NCBI GenBank assembly: GCA_021307315.1
Contig: JAJSPD010000076.1
Location: 124,001 to 188,000 of the forward strand
DNA from: Bisporella sp. PMI_857
Lineage: Eukaryota > Ascomycota > Leotiomycetes > Helotiales > Helotiaceae
Direction of reading: 5' to 3'
DNA: 64,000 nucleotides
Of this stretch, positions 34,783 to 45,863 are shown one piece after another. Both the position numbers and the translations under genes were made by a program. Under the pieces are notes generated by a model, which was not told the origin of the DNA, searched no databases, and saw only the letters and a program-made list of their open reading frames with translations. Numbering within the stretch: position 1 is the stretch's first letter; every line of letters starts with the position of its first letter.

Positions 34783-37700
34783 TCATGTAGGTGCCGGGGC
34801 AGATACACCAGTTATGCCCTTCTCGCCCTCCGTCTCGTCAACTGCATCAACGGGACCGCATGTGCAGAACAGGTTGAGGTCTCCATAGGCTAATACCTTG
34901 TTAATATTTATCCTTTAAATTGGGAGGGAAGAGCGGGGTAGGGAAAGGTGAGGACATACTATCATCTAATCTCGTAACACTAGGCCAGAATTTCTTTTCT
35001 TTCAGGTATGGAAGCGGGTAGGCGGCTTGCTGACGGGTGTAAGGTCTTTCCCACTCGTCGCTCAATAGATCTCTCTGTGAATGTGGCGCTAACTTTAGGA
35101 CATTTCCTTCTCTAGGGATATTTCCGTCCTCTACTGCCTTGATTTCCTTTCGAATAGAAATAAGAGCATCAATAAAGCGATCAAGCTCTTCCTTGCTTTC
35201 AGATTCCGTTGGCTCAATCATGAGCGTATTCGCAACTGGCCAGCTCATGGTCGGGGCATGGAACCCGTAGTCTTGGAGGCGCTTGGCAATATCGATAGCT
35301 TCAACGCCGGCGGATTCTTTGAAGCCACGAACATCGAGAATAAACTCGTGCGCGCAGCGTGAATTGGCATTCGTATAGAGGATCTGATAGTGGGGGCGAA
35401 GACGAGACATGATATAGTTAGCGTTGAGTAAAGTGATTTTGGTAGCGTGGGTAAGGCCACGGCCGCCCATCATCTTGACATATGCCCAAGAAATGGGAAG
35501 GATGCTTGCTGAGCCCCAGGGTGCGCCGCTTACAGGCGCAATTGCCGTTTCGCCTCCTGTCTGAACGAGTGGGTGCCCAGGGAGGAATGGCGCGAGGTGA
35601 GACTTTACACCAATGGGACCAACACCTGGTCCACCACCACCGTGGGGAATACAGAAGGTCTTGTGGAGGTTGAGATGACAGACATCGGCGCCAATCTCGC
35701 CTGGAGAACACAAGCCGATTTGAGCATTCATGTTTGCACCGTCCATGTAAACCTGGCCACCGTGGTGGTGGACGATATCGCAAGCTGCTTTGATTTCTGG
35801 TTCAAAGACACCAAATGTGGAAGGGTAGGTGATCATGATGGCACCGAGCTCTTCGCTGTACTTCTCGCATTTGGCTTTGAGATCCGCCATGTCGAGATTG
35901 CCGGTCTTAGTGTCACATTTAATAGTGACGACGCGCATGCCAGCCATAGCAGCCGATGCTGGATTGGTACCATGAGCCGAGACAGGAATTAAGCAGATAT
36001 CACGTTTCTTGCCCGGTTTTTGCTCTTGAAATTTCCTGATTACGCGAAGACCAGTAAACTCGCCTTGGGCACCTGAGTTGGGTTGCAGAGACACAGCATC
36101 AAACCCGGTGATCGTGGCGAGATCAGCCTCCAATTCATCAATCATGGTTTTATAACCAATTGCTTGATCTTTTGGCACAAATGGATGGATAGATGAAAAT
36201 TCCGGCCATGTGACTGGAGCCATTTCGGTTGTGGCATTTAATTTCATGGTGCAAGATCCCAGCGGGATCATCGAGTGGGTAAGAGACAGGTCCTTGGATT
36301 GGAGGTGATGAATGTAGCGAAGGATTTCAGTCTCTGAATGGTGAGTATTGAATACTGGGTGGGTGAGATATCCTGATGTTCTCTTCAATGAAGCCGGAAT
36401 GGGAAGTGTGCCGTTTCCAGGCAATGATTCGATGATCTGATCGATTTTTATCTCGCTGCTGGACTTAGAAAATTCTTTGAATATAGAAAGGATGTCGTGG
36501 AGGTCCGCGACGTCAACAGTCTCGTCGATAGTTATACCAAGTCGACTGTCGTCAAATTTTCTCAGGTTAATCTTGTAGTTCTTAACTGCGTGAGCCAAGA
36601 CCTCATCAGATTTCCCTTCGCCGACATTGACCACGACAGTATCAAAGAGCACTCTGCCATCCTCACCCTTGCCTGTCGACCCAGTTTCATATCCGAGATC
36701 CTTCAATCCTTGCTCAATAATTCTTGCCCCATTGATAGTCCTCTCGGCAATCGCTTTTAAACCCTGTGGACCGTGATAGATGGCATAAAATGCACTCATG
36801 TTTGCCAAAAGAGCCTGTGCAGTGCAAACATTGCTGGTGGCTTTCTCACGTCGAATATGCTGTTCTCGGGTTTGCAGAGCTAATCTCATAGCTGGGTTAC
36901 CCAAACGATCTTTCGAAACGCCAATAAGACGACCTGGAATCTTGCGCTTGTACTTATCGCTCACAGCAAAGAAAGCAGCATGTGGTCCACCATATCCGAA
37001 TGGCACCCCAAATCTCTGAGCATTACCAAATGCAATGTCAGCACCGAATTCTCCTGGAGGAGTGAGCACGGTCAAGGCCAGAAGATCAGTCGCAACACTG
37101 AATGTTGCACCTTGCTCGTGGATAATATTAGCCAATCCCTTGAAATCCTCCACGCCTCCTTCAGTATCCGGATATTGAACCAGAACACCTATCAGATCTT
37201 TTCCAAGCTCCTTAACACGTTTTCCGTCATCTGCGAGGACATCTCCGATCTCAATCTTGATATCAAATCCCTCAGCACGGCTCTGGAGCACTGCTTGTGT
37301 CTGAGGGTGTACTAAATGGCTAACAAAGAATGTCTTGTTCTTGCTCTTCTGTCTAGCAGTGGGTAATGCATTCAGTGCAAGAGTCATAGCCTCCGCAGCT
37401 GCCGTAGATTCATCCAGCAGAGAAGCATTGGAGATTGGCAATCCCGTCAAATCACTGACCAGTGTCTGAAAGTTAAGCAGAGATTCCAGTCGGCCCTGAC
37501 TGATCTCTGGCTGATATGGCGTGTAACTCGTGTACCAGCCCGGCCCCTCCAGCACATTTCTCTTTATAACTTCAGGTACACGTGTGCCAGCATATCCCGT
37601 CCCGATATAGCTGCGCATGATAGTGTTCTTGCTCGCGATAGACTTCAGTCTGGCTAAGAGCTCGGATTCCGTGAACCCTTCCTCGCTGCCTGCGCTCTTT

Positions 37701-38071
37701 GCGTCGATTTCCAGATCTTTCGCTGATAGAATATCGGCTGGCAGGACTTGTTTCACGAACTCGTCCAGTGTCTTCGCAGGCGGGTCGAGCGCCTTCAACA
37801 TTTGCTCTGTAGATTCTGGATCCGGGCCAATGTGGCGTCTGACGAAGGTATCAAGAGGTAGGTATGCCCCGCGTGCAATTGCGCTTTTGGGCTTGTTGAC
37901 CTCATCGCTCGCAGAGCTGTTGTAGAAGGTTCTCCTGGCCTGCAAGCCCGTAGAACGGGTACATTGACGGCAAATCCATGGTCGTGTGATGCTCGCAGAG
38001 GATCTGCGGGACCGAGTGTGCACCGCAAGACGTCCAATTTGAGCTCGCAGAGCCAGAGCTGGAGTTGCCAT
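34783..38071 (-). CDS. GCV2: Glycine decarboxylase P protein, mitochondrial
   Basis: The large exon 38071-34960 is joined to a small last exon 34889-34783 through a 70-bp GTATGT...TAG intron, giving 1072 residues. Without splicing the frame would end in a random tail; with it the C-terminus is DDTYGDLNLFCTCGPV, the conserved end of P proteins. The enzyme is the PLP-dependent decarboxylase of the glycine cleavage system, releasing CO2 from glycine and passing aminomethyl to H protein in the mitochondrial matrix. The PLP lysine is Lys804 in HLNLHKTFCIPHGGGGPG. Other signatures: MRSYIGTGYAGTRVP, GWYTSYTPYQPEISQGRLE, SMIPLGSCTMKLNA and SAHGTNPASAAMAGM. An Arg/Ser-rich presequence of about 45 residues precedes the body. 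It diverges from TOM5, another mitochondrial gene. Confidence 0.96.
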
Positions 38072-38854
38072 TGTGCGGGTGCTTCCTCACCTCGAAATCT
38101 CAAATCGAAGCAAAAGTCGGTGTATATGAGGGTAGCAGGAGGGAGGTCGGAGCAGGGTAGCTTCGGAGATGGTGGGGTTCGGGGTTTTTAGGAAGAAGGA
38201 CAGCAGCCCATGTTTTGTGAATTGATTACTTGGTTCATGAAGAACATGACAAGAGTTTTGTTACATGTGTTAGTCGGAAACCCAATCTAGCATGCTTATC
38301 CCGAAAATGGGGAAAAGGTACGATCCAATTCTGTGCGTTTAGCAACGGCATCAACTCATTCCCTAGCGCTTTCAAGAAATTTATGCCCCACGATAAAGCT
38401 AAACGCCACAGGGTGGCTTGGCATGAGCTTCAGTCAGTGGCACCATATATCATTTACATGTGCTTGATACAATACTAGGGTAGGTTTACATCTAGTTCAA
38501 CAACTCTCATAGAGATAAACTGTATACGATATATAGGAACTAGAGGCCATGATCTTTACGTCACAATAATATATAAATGAGTTTGTAATATAGGAACGAC
38601 CCCTCATCCGTCATGACACCTGATAAGGCATAAAGAAGGTGAGATTACCTAACAGTTGTGCTTCGGTTTCCGTCCATATTCCGATCCCGGCCAGTTGGCC
38701 CAACATGACTCGATCTGGCCCTATCTTTGACGGTGACCAATCAGATGCCGTAGAAACCCATCGCCAAAAATAATTTCCAAAGAAACAATCGCATCATCAA
38801 CAAGTTACCAAACACAGAAACTAAAGCTCTCCCATACCACAAAACACTGCAGAT
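38072..38854. promoter_or_regulatory. Divergent promoter, GCV2 / TOM5
   Basis: A 783-bp gap between two divergently transcribed nuclear genes for mitochondrial proteins. The region near TOM5 is CA/CT-rich. No specific operator is recognised. Confidence 0.4.
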
Positions 38855-39125
38855 ATGTTCGGAGGACGTATGTGCTCTCCAACCACTGGCTGATGCTGTT
38901 TGCTAATGAGTTCAGCGCCACCACAGCTCTCGGCTGCCGAGATCAAGCAACAGGAGGATGAGGCTGCGTTGACGATTCAACAAGTCATCGTTGGAGCTGT
39001 GCTCCTGTATTTCTGTAAGCTTTTGAACAATGGCTCTAAATGTTTAGCAGCTGCGATTACGAACTGGTCGTGCTAACGGGAATATAGCACCGTTCGCCGT
39101 CGATTTTGTTAAGAAGCTCATCTAA
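38855..39125 (+). CDS. TOM5: Tom5, small subunit of the mitochondrial outer-membrane translocase
   Basis: Three short exons, 38855-38867, 38916-39014 and 39088-39125 (150 nt), give a 49-residue protein. It starts MFGGPPPQLSAAEIKQQEDE, continues with the TIQQ motif and a single membrane helix, and ends SPFAVDFVKKLI. This is the usual make-up of fungal Tom5: a short acidic cytosolic part that passes preproteins to Tom40, then a C-terminal membrane anchor. Introns are GTATGT...CAG and GTAAGC...TAG with CTAAT/CTAAC branch points. The identification rests on the FGG-PPP start, the TIQQ motif and the PFAVDFVxKL tail. Confidence 0.87.
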
Positions 39126-41284
39126 GGGGCTAATCTATACCTCACGATCACCAATGTTAGAACCTGTATATTATAATGGCCGGGTGAAAAGAGCTAGAGT
39201 ACATGCATATTTGGAGTCTGGGTTGACGGATGTTGGAGGACAGACTGTATAATAGAGTCGACTAAACCATGGGTTCCGCTCAAACCAGCATCAACAAGAT
39301 GGAGAATCAACTCCCGTTTCTTGAAATTGCGATGGCAGGATTAAAATTCTCATTCGTCTTATTTGAACTCAATAGCTGTCATCCATTGATTGTGTGGAAG
39401 ATATAATTTGAAGAGTTCCAATCTGCAATCGATGGAAATCATCTCCTCAGTGAAAGGAGATCTTCTGATTTCTAAGTAGGCTGGGCAGAGATTGTTGTAG
39501 GGAAATTACCCCAGAATATTGTATCTCATAGTATTCCCTCCATTTCGTAGTGTAGTCTCACGTCCTAACTCCTGCTGGATTTTTGGTTGTCTGTCACACG
39601 GTCAAAATTTTATCCGCCATGTATATTCCGAGACTCTATGTGGGTTATTCGTCTGCTAATGGAGAGTCCTATAACCGCCCAAGGATTCATTGAAGCATTG
39701 AGGATGTCAATGTTGCTATACCTACTCCAAATGTGACTCCAAGATCTAGGAGAAGCATACGCTAACCAGAAGGAATGGGAATCTTCAAAGGGTTTCCAAG
39801 GCTACTACAATGCTCCTAGAATGAGAATGTACCGACGGGCCGCTTCAGAACGCATAATTCCCCCAGAATGTGGTTATAAAAGCTGGCCTGGAAACTCGTT
39901 CTCCCGCATGCATAGTTCTATTTTTGTTCAATACGCTGTGTAGATTGGCAGCTTGTTGATATGAACAAGGCTTGGCTTCAAAACCCTATTGACCATCACA
40001 CATAGCCAGATGCTGAAAAGGATGAGGATGAAGGGGAAGACAACCTCGTCTTCCCAGTGGCCAAAAGGGTACTGCACACACAGTACATTGCAGTACCTAT
40101 GCATCGGGTAAGTAAGAAGTCAATATTGAATCCCGACTGAGCCTCAAGACACGCCAAGCTTATCAGATAAATGCACACAGCAATGTTCAATCAAAATAAA
40201 CAAACAAAGCCTTCTTTCTCTCTTCCAACCAAGATGCTGGGGTAATATAAGGATAAAGTCGGAAAAAGGTATATCTGAGATGATGCAGCATCCCATGGCG
40301 GCACGCCACCACGGCGCAGCCTCCAAGCCGAGATGCGACAGGGCTCCTTCAATGGGGTAAGCGCCAAAAACAGGGCCTGGAACACGTGGGTTGGCGGCTC
40401 TGAGAGGCCCTAAACGGGCCTAAACTGCCCTAAACAACCCTCAACAGCCCCTAAACGAACAGAGCCGCCTCATCCATCTCTTCCTTACTCATCCAGGGGG
40501 ATCAACGCAATGACTTCACCTTACCAGGCGACGGGGTGATATGGAATCCGGATGACGAACGGAAGACCAACGCGTGACATTCAGATTGATCATGCTCGAC
40601 AAGATATTGGATGAGAATTTGTGAGTCAAACTAGATGGACGCCAGTGGGATGCTCCCTCCACCAGAGAACAGGACAGATGATGCCCGTCAGCGAACATCG
40701 TTCGCACCACCCACCACCCCGAAACCACATTTCACGCTCGGAAAGATCTGCTTCATTGCTGGCCAAGAACAAAGACGACACATTTAATTATTCTTCTTCT
40801 TTTCTAGACTCTGGCACCTGTGTCATTGTGATTATTGTTGCTAGGACGATTCCTCACGGTGATTTTGCGAAGTTGCATACCCCATTAGCTGCCGTTGAGG
40901 AATGGGAAGCAACTCAGCCTCAGCCTTCTTGCCAGCCTCATCGAATTTGGGATGCTTCGCTACCACAATCCAAAAATTTCTTTCAATATTGGCTGTCGAA
41001 TCACTGTTGGATTGCATATTTCAATGGACTATATAACTTCGTATCATCTTGCCATTGATGCCCCCATCATAGCATTCACATCACGCTTTTCCTTTTTTTT
41101 TCCTTTGTCTTATCCGCATTTGCATTTCTTGATTTCGCTTATAGACTGTCGCTCACACTTCACCTACATTTTCGATCAGAGCTCTCGTTTATCTCTCAAT
41201 GGGTTCCCAAAGCCTTCGTTTCCAAGTCTTGGTCATTCCATCTCTTCTCCAGGTCGATTGGAACGCCAGCTCGCCTCGCAAAGA
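39126..41284. other. Gene-poor stretch with decamer array
   Basis: About 2.2 kb without a supportable gene; frames at 40621 and 40895 upstream of 41285 lack codon character. It contains the hairpin-flanked CCCTAAAC array described separately. A strong pyrimidine-rich tract (41090-41200) just before the next gene is typical of a fungal promoter or 5' leader. Confidence 0.45.
40393..40469. repeat. CCCTAAAC decamer array enclosed by a perfect inverted repeat
   Basis: GGCGGCTCTG (40393-40402) and its exact reverse complement CAGAGCCGCC (40460-40469) enclose five units of a 10-bp repeat at 40406-40456: GGCCCTAAAC, GGGCCTAAAC, TGCCCTAAAC, AACCCTCAAC and AGCCCCTAAAC. The core CCCTAAAC resembles telomere-like or telo-box sequence. 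The array could form a hairpin with the repeats in the loop. Confidence 0.75.
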
Positions 41285-41827
41285 ATGGCCAACTACTCGC
41301 TCCCATATGCCGCTCAGCTTGCCTGTCGTGATTCTAACACCACCATCCCCCAACCCCCTTTTCTCGCAAATGGATCAGGGGCTGCTTGCGCGGTCTCGGG
41401 GTTCGTTACAAGAAGCCCGGTCCTCCTTGCCATGTGCTGCAACACCACTCTCGCAAACGCAAATGGCGTAAGGCCTACAAAGCACAATACCTACCTGCAC
41501 AACATTCTGCATCCAGCGCAGACAGCTGGATATGAGGCGAATGGTTGTAGCTGGCGGTACTGTAATGTGACCGGGGCAGAGGGTGTGAAGGGTTTTGAGC
41601 AATGTATGGAGAGCAGTGAAAAGATTGCAAAAGGTGTCACGGCAAAGTGTTTCATCGGAAAGGACGGACCTGGTTCTTCTGTCATTGCAGCACCGATTCA
41701 AGCCAAAAAACAAACCAGTGGCGGCGATACTATCCAATGGAGGAGCAAGAAGAAGGAGAAGAAGGCAACAGTCTCAGCAGCATTGTTACTCGCACTTGGA
41801 GTAGCAGGCCTTGTCCTCGGATCCTAA
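41285..41827 (+). CDS. Cys-rich, sequon-rich protein with C-terminal hydrophobic tail
   Basis: A 180-residue frame from the ATG at 41285 (MANYSLPYAAQLACRD). It has several cysteines, including CCNTT and GCSWRYCNVTG, and five N-glycosylation sequons (NYS, NTT, NGS, NTT, NVT). It ends with a Lys-rich stretch followed by a hydrophobic tail (VSAALLLALGVAGLVLGS) as in GPI-anchor signals. This suggests a cell-surface protein, yet no signal peptide precedes the first Met. Either a 5' exon is missed (an out-of-frame ATG at 41199 starts MGSQSLRFQVLVIPSLLQ) or the protein is tail-anchored. No family recognised. Confidence 0.55.
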   Translation: MANYSLPYAAQLACRDSNTTIPQPPFLANGSGAACAVSGFVTRSPVLLAMCCNTTLANANGVRPTKHNTYLHNILHPAQTAGYEANGCSWRYCNVTGAEGVKGFEQCMESSEKIAKGVTAKCFIGKDGPGSSVIAAPIQAKKQTSGGDTIQWRSKKKEKKATVSAALLLALGVAGLVLGS

Positions 41828-43135
41828 CTCTTGTCCACAATAAGTACGACAAAGAAAGCACTACTAAGCTATAGCAATATAACACAGAAACATCAATCAC
41901 TATTGTAAATATGAGATATCAGGAGTTGGCATAGCAATTTGGAATTTGGAATTTGGAGTTTTTGAGCATGGGAATACCAGGAACAGGGTTAGGAAAAGGT
42001 TGGAGTTCAGGCGCTATACCGCGTCGATGTGTTAAGCCAAACATTGCACTGGCAACCATCATTGTGAATTAGGGCACGAACATCAACTTTGGATAGGCGT
42101 TTGGGAAGACTGGAAGCTGGTATGCTTGGTATCTTTTTTGTCTTGCAAATTTTCCTTTGTTTACAATCTCAGATCTACGTCTTATGCTGTTTTTCATTTT
42201 CCTACTTTGAGTTTGCGGCTTACCTTTCTGAGGGTTTCTTACCCCTGTTGTTAAGGACAACGCGAAATATGCTCTTTGGTTAATCTCGAGACACTTCCCT
42301 GCAACAACTAACCGCAGGTTTCTCGTTATCCTCATGGAGAGCATAATACAGGATTAATTTAATCTTCCGCATTCCCCATCCTACGCCATTTAGTGTCCAA
42401 GACTGAGTCCGCTCCACTCGCTTAACCACAGCAGGATACCAGCTCAGCCACCATTCCACGGTTCGGAACCCTACTTTCCGCCAGGATTTCGCGAGCATCT
42501 CCCTAACACCAAGTCGAGTACGCCAAGTGCATTGATTTCCTTCCGCTGATTACTCAGACGATTCCTCAGTTCCGCACCTACTTCCATCTGGTTAGTCACG
42601 GTTTGAGTCGTTTCCTATTGCCATCCTTATTAGCCGAACATGCATGATACAGGTTTGCTGATAAGGACACATTAGGCACACTATCTTGTTGACCCCTCTT
42701 CATCTCTTATAGACTCATTATTCCTCAATTGCCCTCCTCCAGATTATATGCGCAGGCAGATATGCTCAATATTTTGCGTTTATGCCAAGAATATACTGCC
42801 AAGAAATTATATTGACAAGGATCTTCGTATTGATCCGAGCTGATCGTGGCCATGTCGGGTTGGGCTCACAAGGCCGGTCACTACTAAGTTCACAGCATTA
42901 CAAGCCTTGAGCATGATTGGCCATTTGATGTGTGAAAGGCATTATGCTTCAGCCATCTTTTCTATCTACCAATTATCAAGCAGTAGAGGGGAAGATTAAT
43001 TCTCACTACTGTAGCACAAGGACGCTTGAGCCACAACGAATGTAGATATTAGACAGTATATATATCACCCGTTTTACTCACTCTCTCGCTCAAGGACTTT
43101 TTTTATTATTCAAAATTAGTGTTTAGATCTTACTC
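41828..43135. other. Intergenic, nothing recognised
   Basis: About 1.3 kb. The tail of the previous gene and the promoter of the next lie here. The frame at 42069-42344 has no features. Confidence 0.4.
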
Positions 43136-44026
43136 ATGGTCGTAATGAGCGAGCTGCGCCGCAGAAAGCAATCGTCCAAAACACCCTCAGCTTCATCTCA
43201 CATCGAACTTGCGCCATATTCAAAGCCATCAGTGGCCTCAACATTAGACCAATACGAAGAAGTCTCGCTAGAGTCAGAAGTGGTAGCTTTCAAATCATCG
43301 CTAGAGTCCCAAAAGGCTCCATATTCACCCACCCATCACACCCTCCTCGTTTCCAATACTGGAGGATGGTGGATGGACCTCTCCATCGCCCGCTCTTCCT
43401 CTCCCGAGACACCTATCTTCCACGCCAACAACACCACGCTATCTCTGAAAGCGCCCTCCGTCATTCTCTCCAGGCTATCCCCGCCACCCTCGTCACCTAA
43501 GCCCTCCAAATCATCCAAATCCTCAAAGGGAGAAGATACCCCGTCAGAACACCGGACAGAAGAAAGGCAAACCGTCGGCATCCTCCAGCTCACCGTCGGC
43601 AGGGACAACCCGTTCGCGCTCACCTCCTCCCCCGCCCCGCATCCCTCGCTTCGGTACTCAAACCTGAGAAGGACATCCGACTGGTCGCACAAAACGTACT
43701 CGTTCCCCTTCGACGGCAAATCCTACGTCTGGACGCGCACCCGCTACCCCGTATGGAGCGACCAGCCTGACCTGGAGCTCCGGGAGCAGGACGGTGACGG
43801 CGAGGTGCTGGCTGAGTATAAGGGCCGGCTGAGGATGAGGAAGAGGGGGGTGTTCAGGTTGAAGGGGCGGGATGGGCCGAGAGGAAGCGTCGACGATGAG
43901 GGATTCAGCGATTGGGAGTACACGGTGCTGTTGACTGGGTGTGGGATCATTGAGGCTAGTCGGCGGAGGGCAAGGATGAGGAGGGGTTCTGGTGGTGGCG
44001 GCGGCGGAGGAGGCGGCGGGGGATAG
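43136..44026 (+). CDS. Unknown protein with poly-Gly tail
   Basis: An intronless 296-residue frame, start MVVMSELRRRKQ (a second ATG lies at 43145). A disordered N-terminus and a Ser/Pro/Lys-rich insert (about 115-140) surround beta-strand-like segments (TLLVSNTGGWWMDLSIA, TVGILQLTVGRDNPF, YSFPFDGKSYVWTRTRYPVW, VLAEYKGRLRMRKRGVFRL). The pattern of a FDGKxYxW strand followed by aspartate-rich and basic strands recalls tubby/LURP-one-like barrels found in many fungal proteins, but that is a guess from pattern only. The end is Arg-rich and then eleven consecutive glycines coded by GGN repeats. Confidence 0.6.
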   Translation: MVVMSELRRRKQSSKTPSASSHIELAPYSKPSVASTLDQYEEVSLESEVVAFKSSLESQKAPYSPTHHTLLVSNTGGWWMDLSIARSSSPETPIFHANNTTLSLKAPSVILSRLSPPPSSPKPSKSSKSSKGEDTPSEHRTEERQTVGILQLTVGRDNPFALTSSPAPHPSLRYSNLRRTSDWSHKTYSFPFDGKSYVWTRTRYPVWSDQPDLELREQDGDGEVLAEYKGRLRMRKRGVFRLKGRDGPRGSVDDEGFSDWEYTVLLTGCGIIEASRRRARMRRGSGGGGGGGGGGG

Positions 44027-44486
44027 ATGTAATATTTTAAAGGTAATCTTCGATGCTCGATTTCGCTTCTTGCGTGTGCGATAGATTCAATGAGTTCATG
44101 GAATGCGGTGCTCGAGGTGTATAGGCAATCGATCTTGTATAATATATCATACAGTCAAAGCATGTACTACTTGGGGGGAAAAAAAGGGGGGATTATATTT
44201 CTTCTGCCTACAACCATAATTTCTATCAAGAAATCTCTACCTTTAAGCAATGTGGACGTAAATCATAAGGTTCATTTATCAAGTAGAGACATTTTCCAGC
44301 CAGAAAATTAATATTCAAGTACATGAATCTGTCCGTTCCCATAGCTAAGATAGTATCCATCACTGACAGTAATTTACAAGCCTTAATCCCTCCCTCCCTC
44401 CCCCTCCCCTAGCGCGCTCAAGATCATATTTACGCAAGCCCCATCCCCAAACAGCCTCGCAAGACCGAAGAAGCTACAATAACATC
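44027..44486. other. Convergent gap, nothing recognised
   Basis: 460 bp between two converging genes; C-rich run near 44390-44410. Presumably 3' UTRs. Confidence 0.4.
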
Positions 44487-45863
44487 CTACTCTCCATGGC
44501 AACGACGCAGGAACCTCCCAACCCATCCCTTAGGCTTTTCTCCCTCCCCCAATCCACCATATCCATAAGGAACAGAGCCTTGCTCCTCACTCAAACCGTT
44601 AGACTTCGGTGAGCCGTCAGCCGTAGTCTTCGTAAATATAGAATCAGCATCCTTAGTCTGTGGCTCGCCTGTAGATGTATCATCCACTTTTTGAACGCCA
44701 GTTCCCTTGCCGTTAGAATGAAGCATTGACGAGGCATCGACGACCGGGTCTTGAATCTCTCGTTCACCTCCGACATCTTGTCGGGGCTGTACGGTGCATG
44801 TAGGGTGAATGCCGCCCTCCGGCTCGCCTACCCCATAGGGTTGGGGAGAAGAGGCGCCGGATGGGGGCTCCAGGTACGGGATGTAATCGTACAGGACAGA
44901 AGGGCAAAGCTGGTAGTGGCCGTTCGAGTCAACGTACACCTCCTCGCAAGAGGGCATGATATCCGTCGTTCGACCGTCTCGGTGATGCACTGTCAGGGCG
45001 GTGATATATTGTGACTCGAAGTATAGCTCGAAGAATGGGTAGTGTGGGTAGATTGTCTGGTCGAGCGGCTCTTGGTTCGGGCACTCCGGGAATGGCCTTC
45101 GGATGGGTTGCTTTTCTGCTGGCTTTGATGGAGCAGATCCATCGACCCCCGCGACGTTCTCTGTGGTAAAATGCCTGCTGTTGGCTCTCTCAGAGGGGAC
45201 TCCCTGCTTGATTGCGGTGTTTGACTCTTTGCCCGGCATTTTTTCTCTAATCTTTTCAGAAATTAATGACTTGTCCCGAAGTTTAACTTTGTCCAAGTTC
45301 TCGCGTTTCGTGTTGTGGTTAGAAGCGTCATCAAGCTTGACCGTATGCCTATCAACATTGTTTATGGCTCGGCGTTTGCCTCTAGCTCTCTCGGAGGACC
45401 CGCTCGAAGATTTCGAAATTGTCTTCCAAGACGGGCGATGGGCGATCCTCCTCGAACCATCAGGAGCGATGTAGAAAACAGCAGGGGATTTAGCAAAGCT
45501 AGAGGTTGTTTCTCGCACAAAACCCCGTCTTTCTTTGAGGTGGTTCTGAACGAGCTGGAGCTCAATCAGAGACTTCCTGGAGATTATTCTTGACTTTGTT
45601 CTCTGACGCGACTGTAGCCCAGTTGTTTCTATTTGGTTTTCGACAAGAGACTCTTTCCTGCCGGGTTGGCCAATGCTAGACCCAAGATCATCCTTATCTA
45701 TCTCGTTCTTAAGTACATCCTCTTCATCCTCGACGGTTGCTGGACGTGGTTTGCGAGGAAGACTCCTATTACTGGCACTAGGGCTGGAAGGAACAGGATC
45801 CTTTTGTTGAACACCTGAAATCTTGCCAACTGAAGCAGCTTGTTCTCTGGTTTCTGTGTACAT
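44487..45863 (-). CDS. Basic, mostly disordered protein, unknown
   Basis: From the first in-frame ATG (MYTETREQAASVGKIS) the frame gives 458 residues; it is open a little further upstream, so a 5' exon is possible. The first 280 residues are charged and Ser/Arg/Lys-rich (RSRQRTKSRIISRKSL, SEKIREKMPGKES). One compact, conserved-looking segment follows at about 285-350: IYPHYPFFELYFESQYITAL, then HRDGRTTDIMPSCEEVYVDS and YQLCPSVLYDYIPYL. The C-terminus is low-complexity and ends in RFLRRCHGE. No family recognised; the compact segment is the part to compare. Confidence 0.6.
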   Translation of the reverse strand: MYTETREQAASVGKISGVQQKDPVPSSPSASNRSLPRKPRPATVEDEEDVLKNEIDKDDLGSSIGQPGRKESLVENQIETTGLQSRQRTKSRIISRKSLIELQLVQNHLKERRGFVRETTSSFAKSPAVFYIAPDGSRRIAHRPSWKTISKSSSGSSERARGKRRAINNVDRHTVKLDDASNHNTKRENLDKVKLRDKSLISEKIREKMPGKESNTAIKQGVPSERANSRHFTTENVAGVDGSAPSKPAEKQPIRRPFPECPNQEPLDQTIYPHYPFFELYFESQYITALTVHHRDGRTTDIMPSCEEVYVDSNGHYQLCPSVLYDYIPYLEPPSGASSPQPYGVGEPEGGIHPTCTVQPRQDVGGEREIQDPVVDASSMLHSNGKGTGVQKVDDTSTGEPQTKDADSIFTKTTADGSPKSNGLSEEQGSVPYGYGGLGEGEKPKGWVGRFLRRCHGE

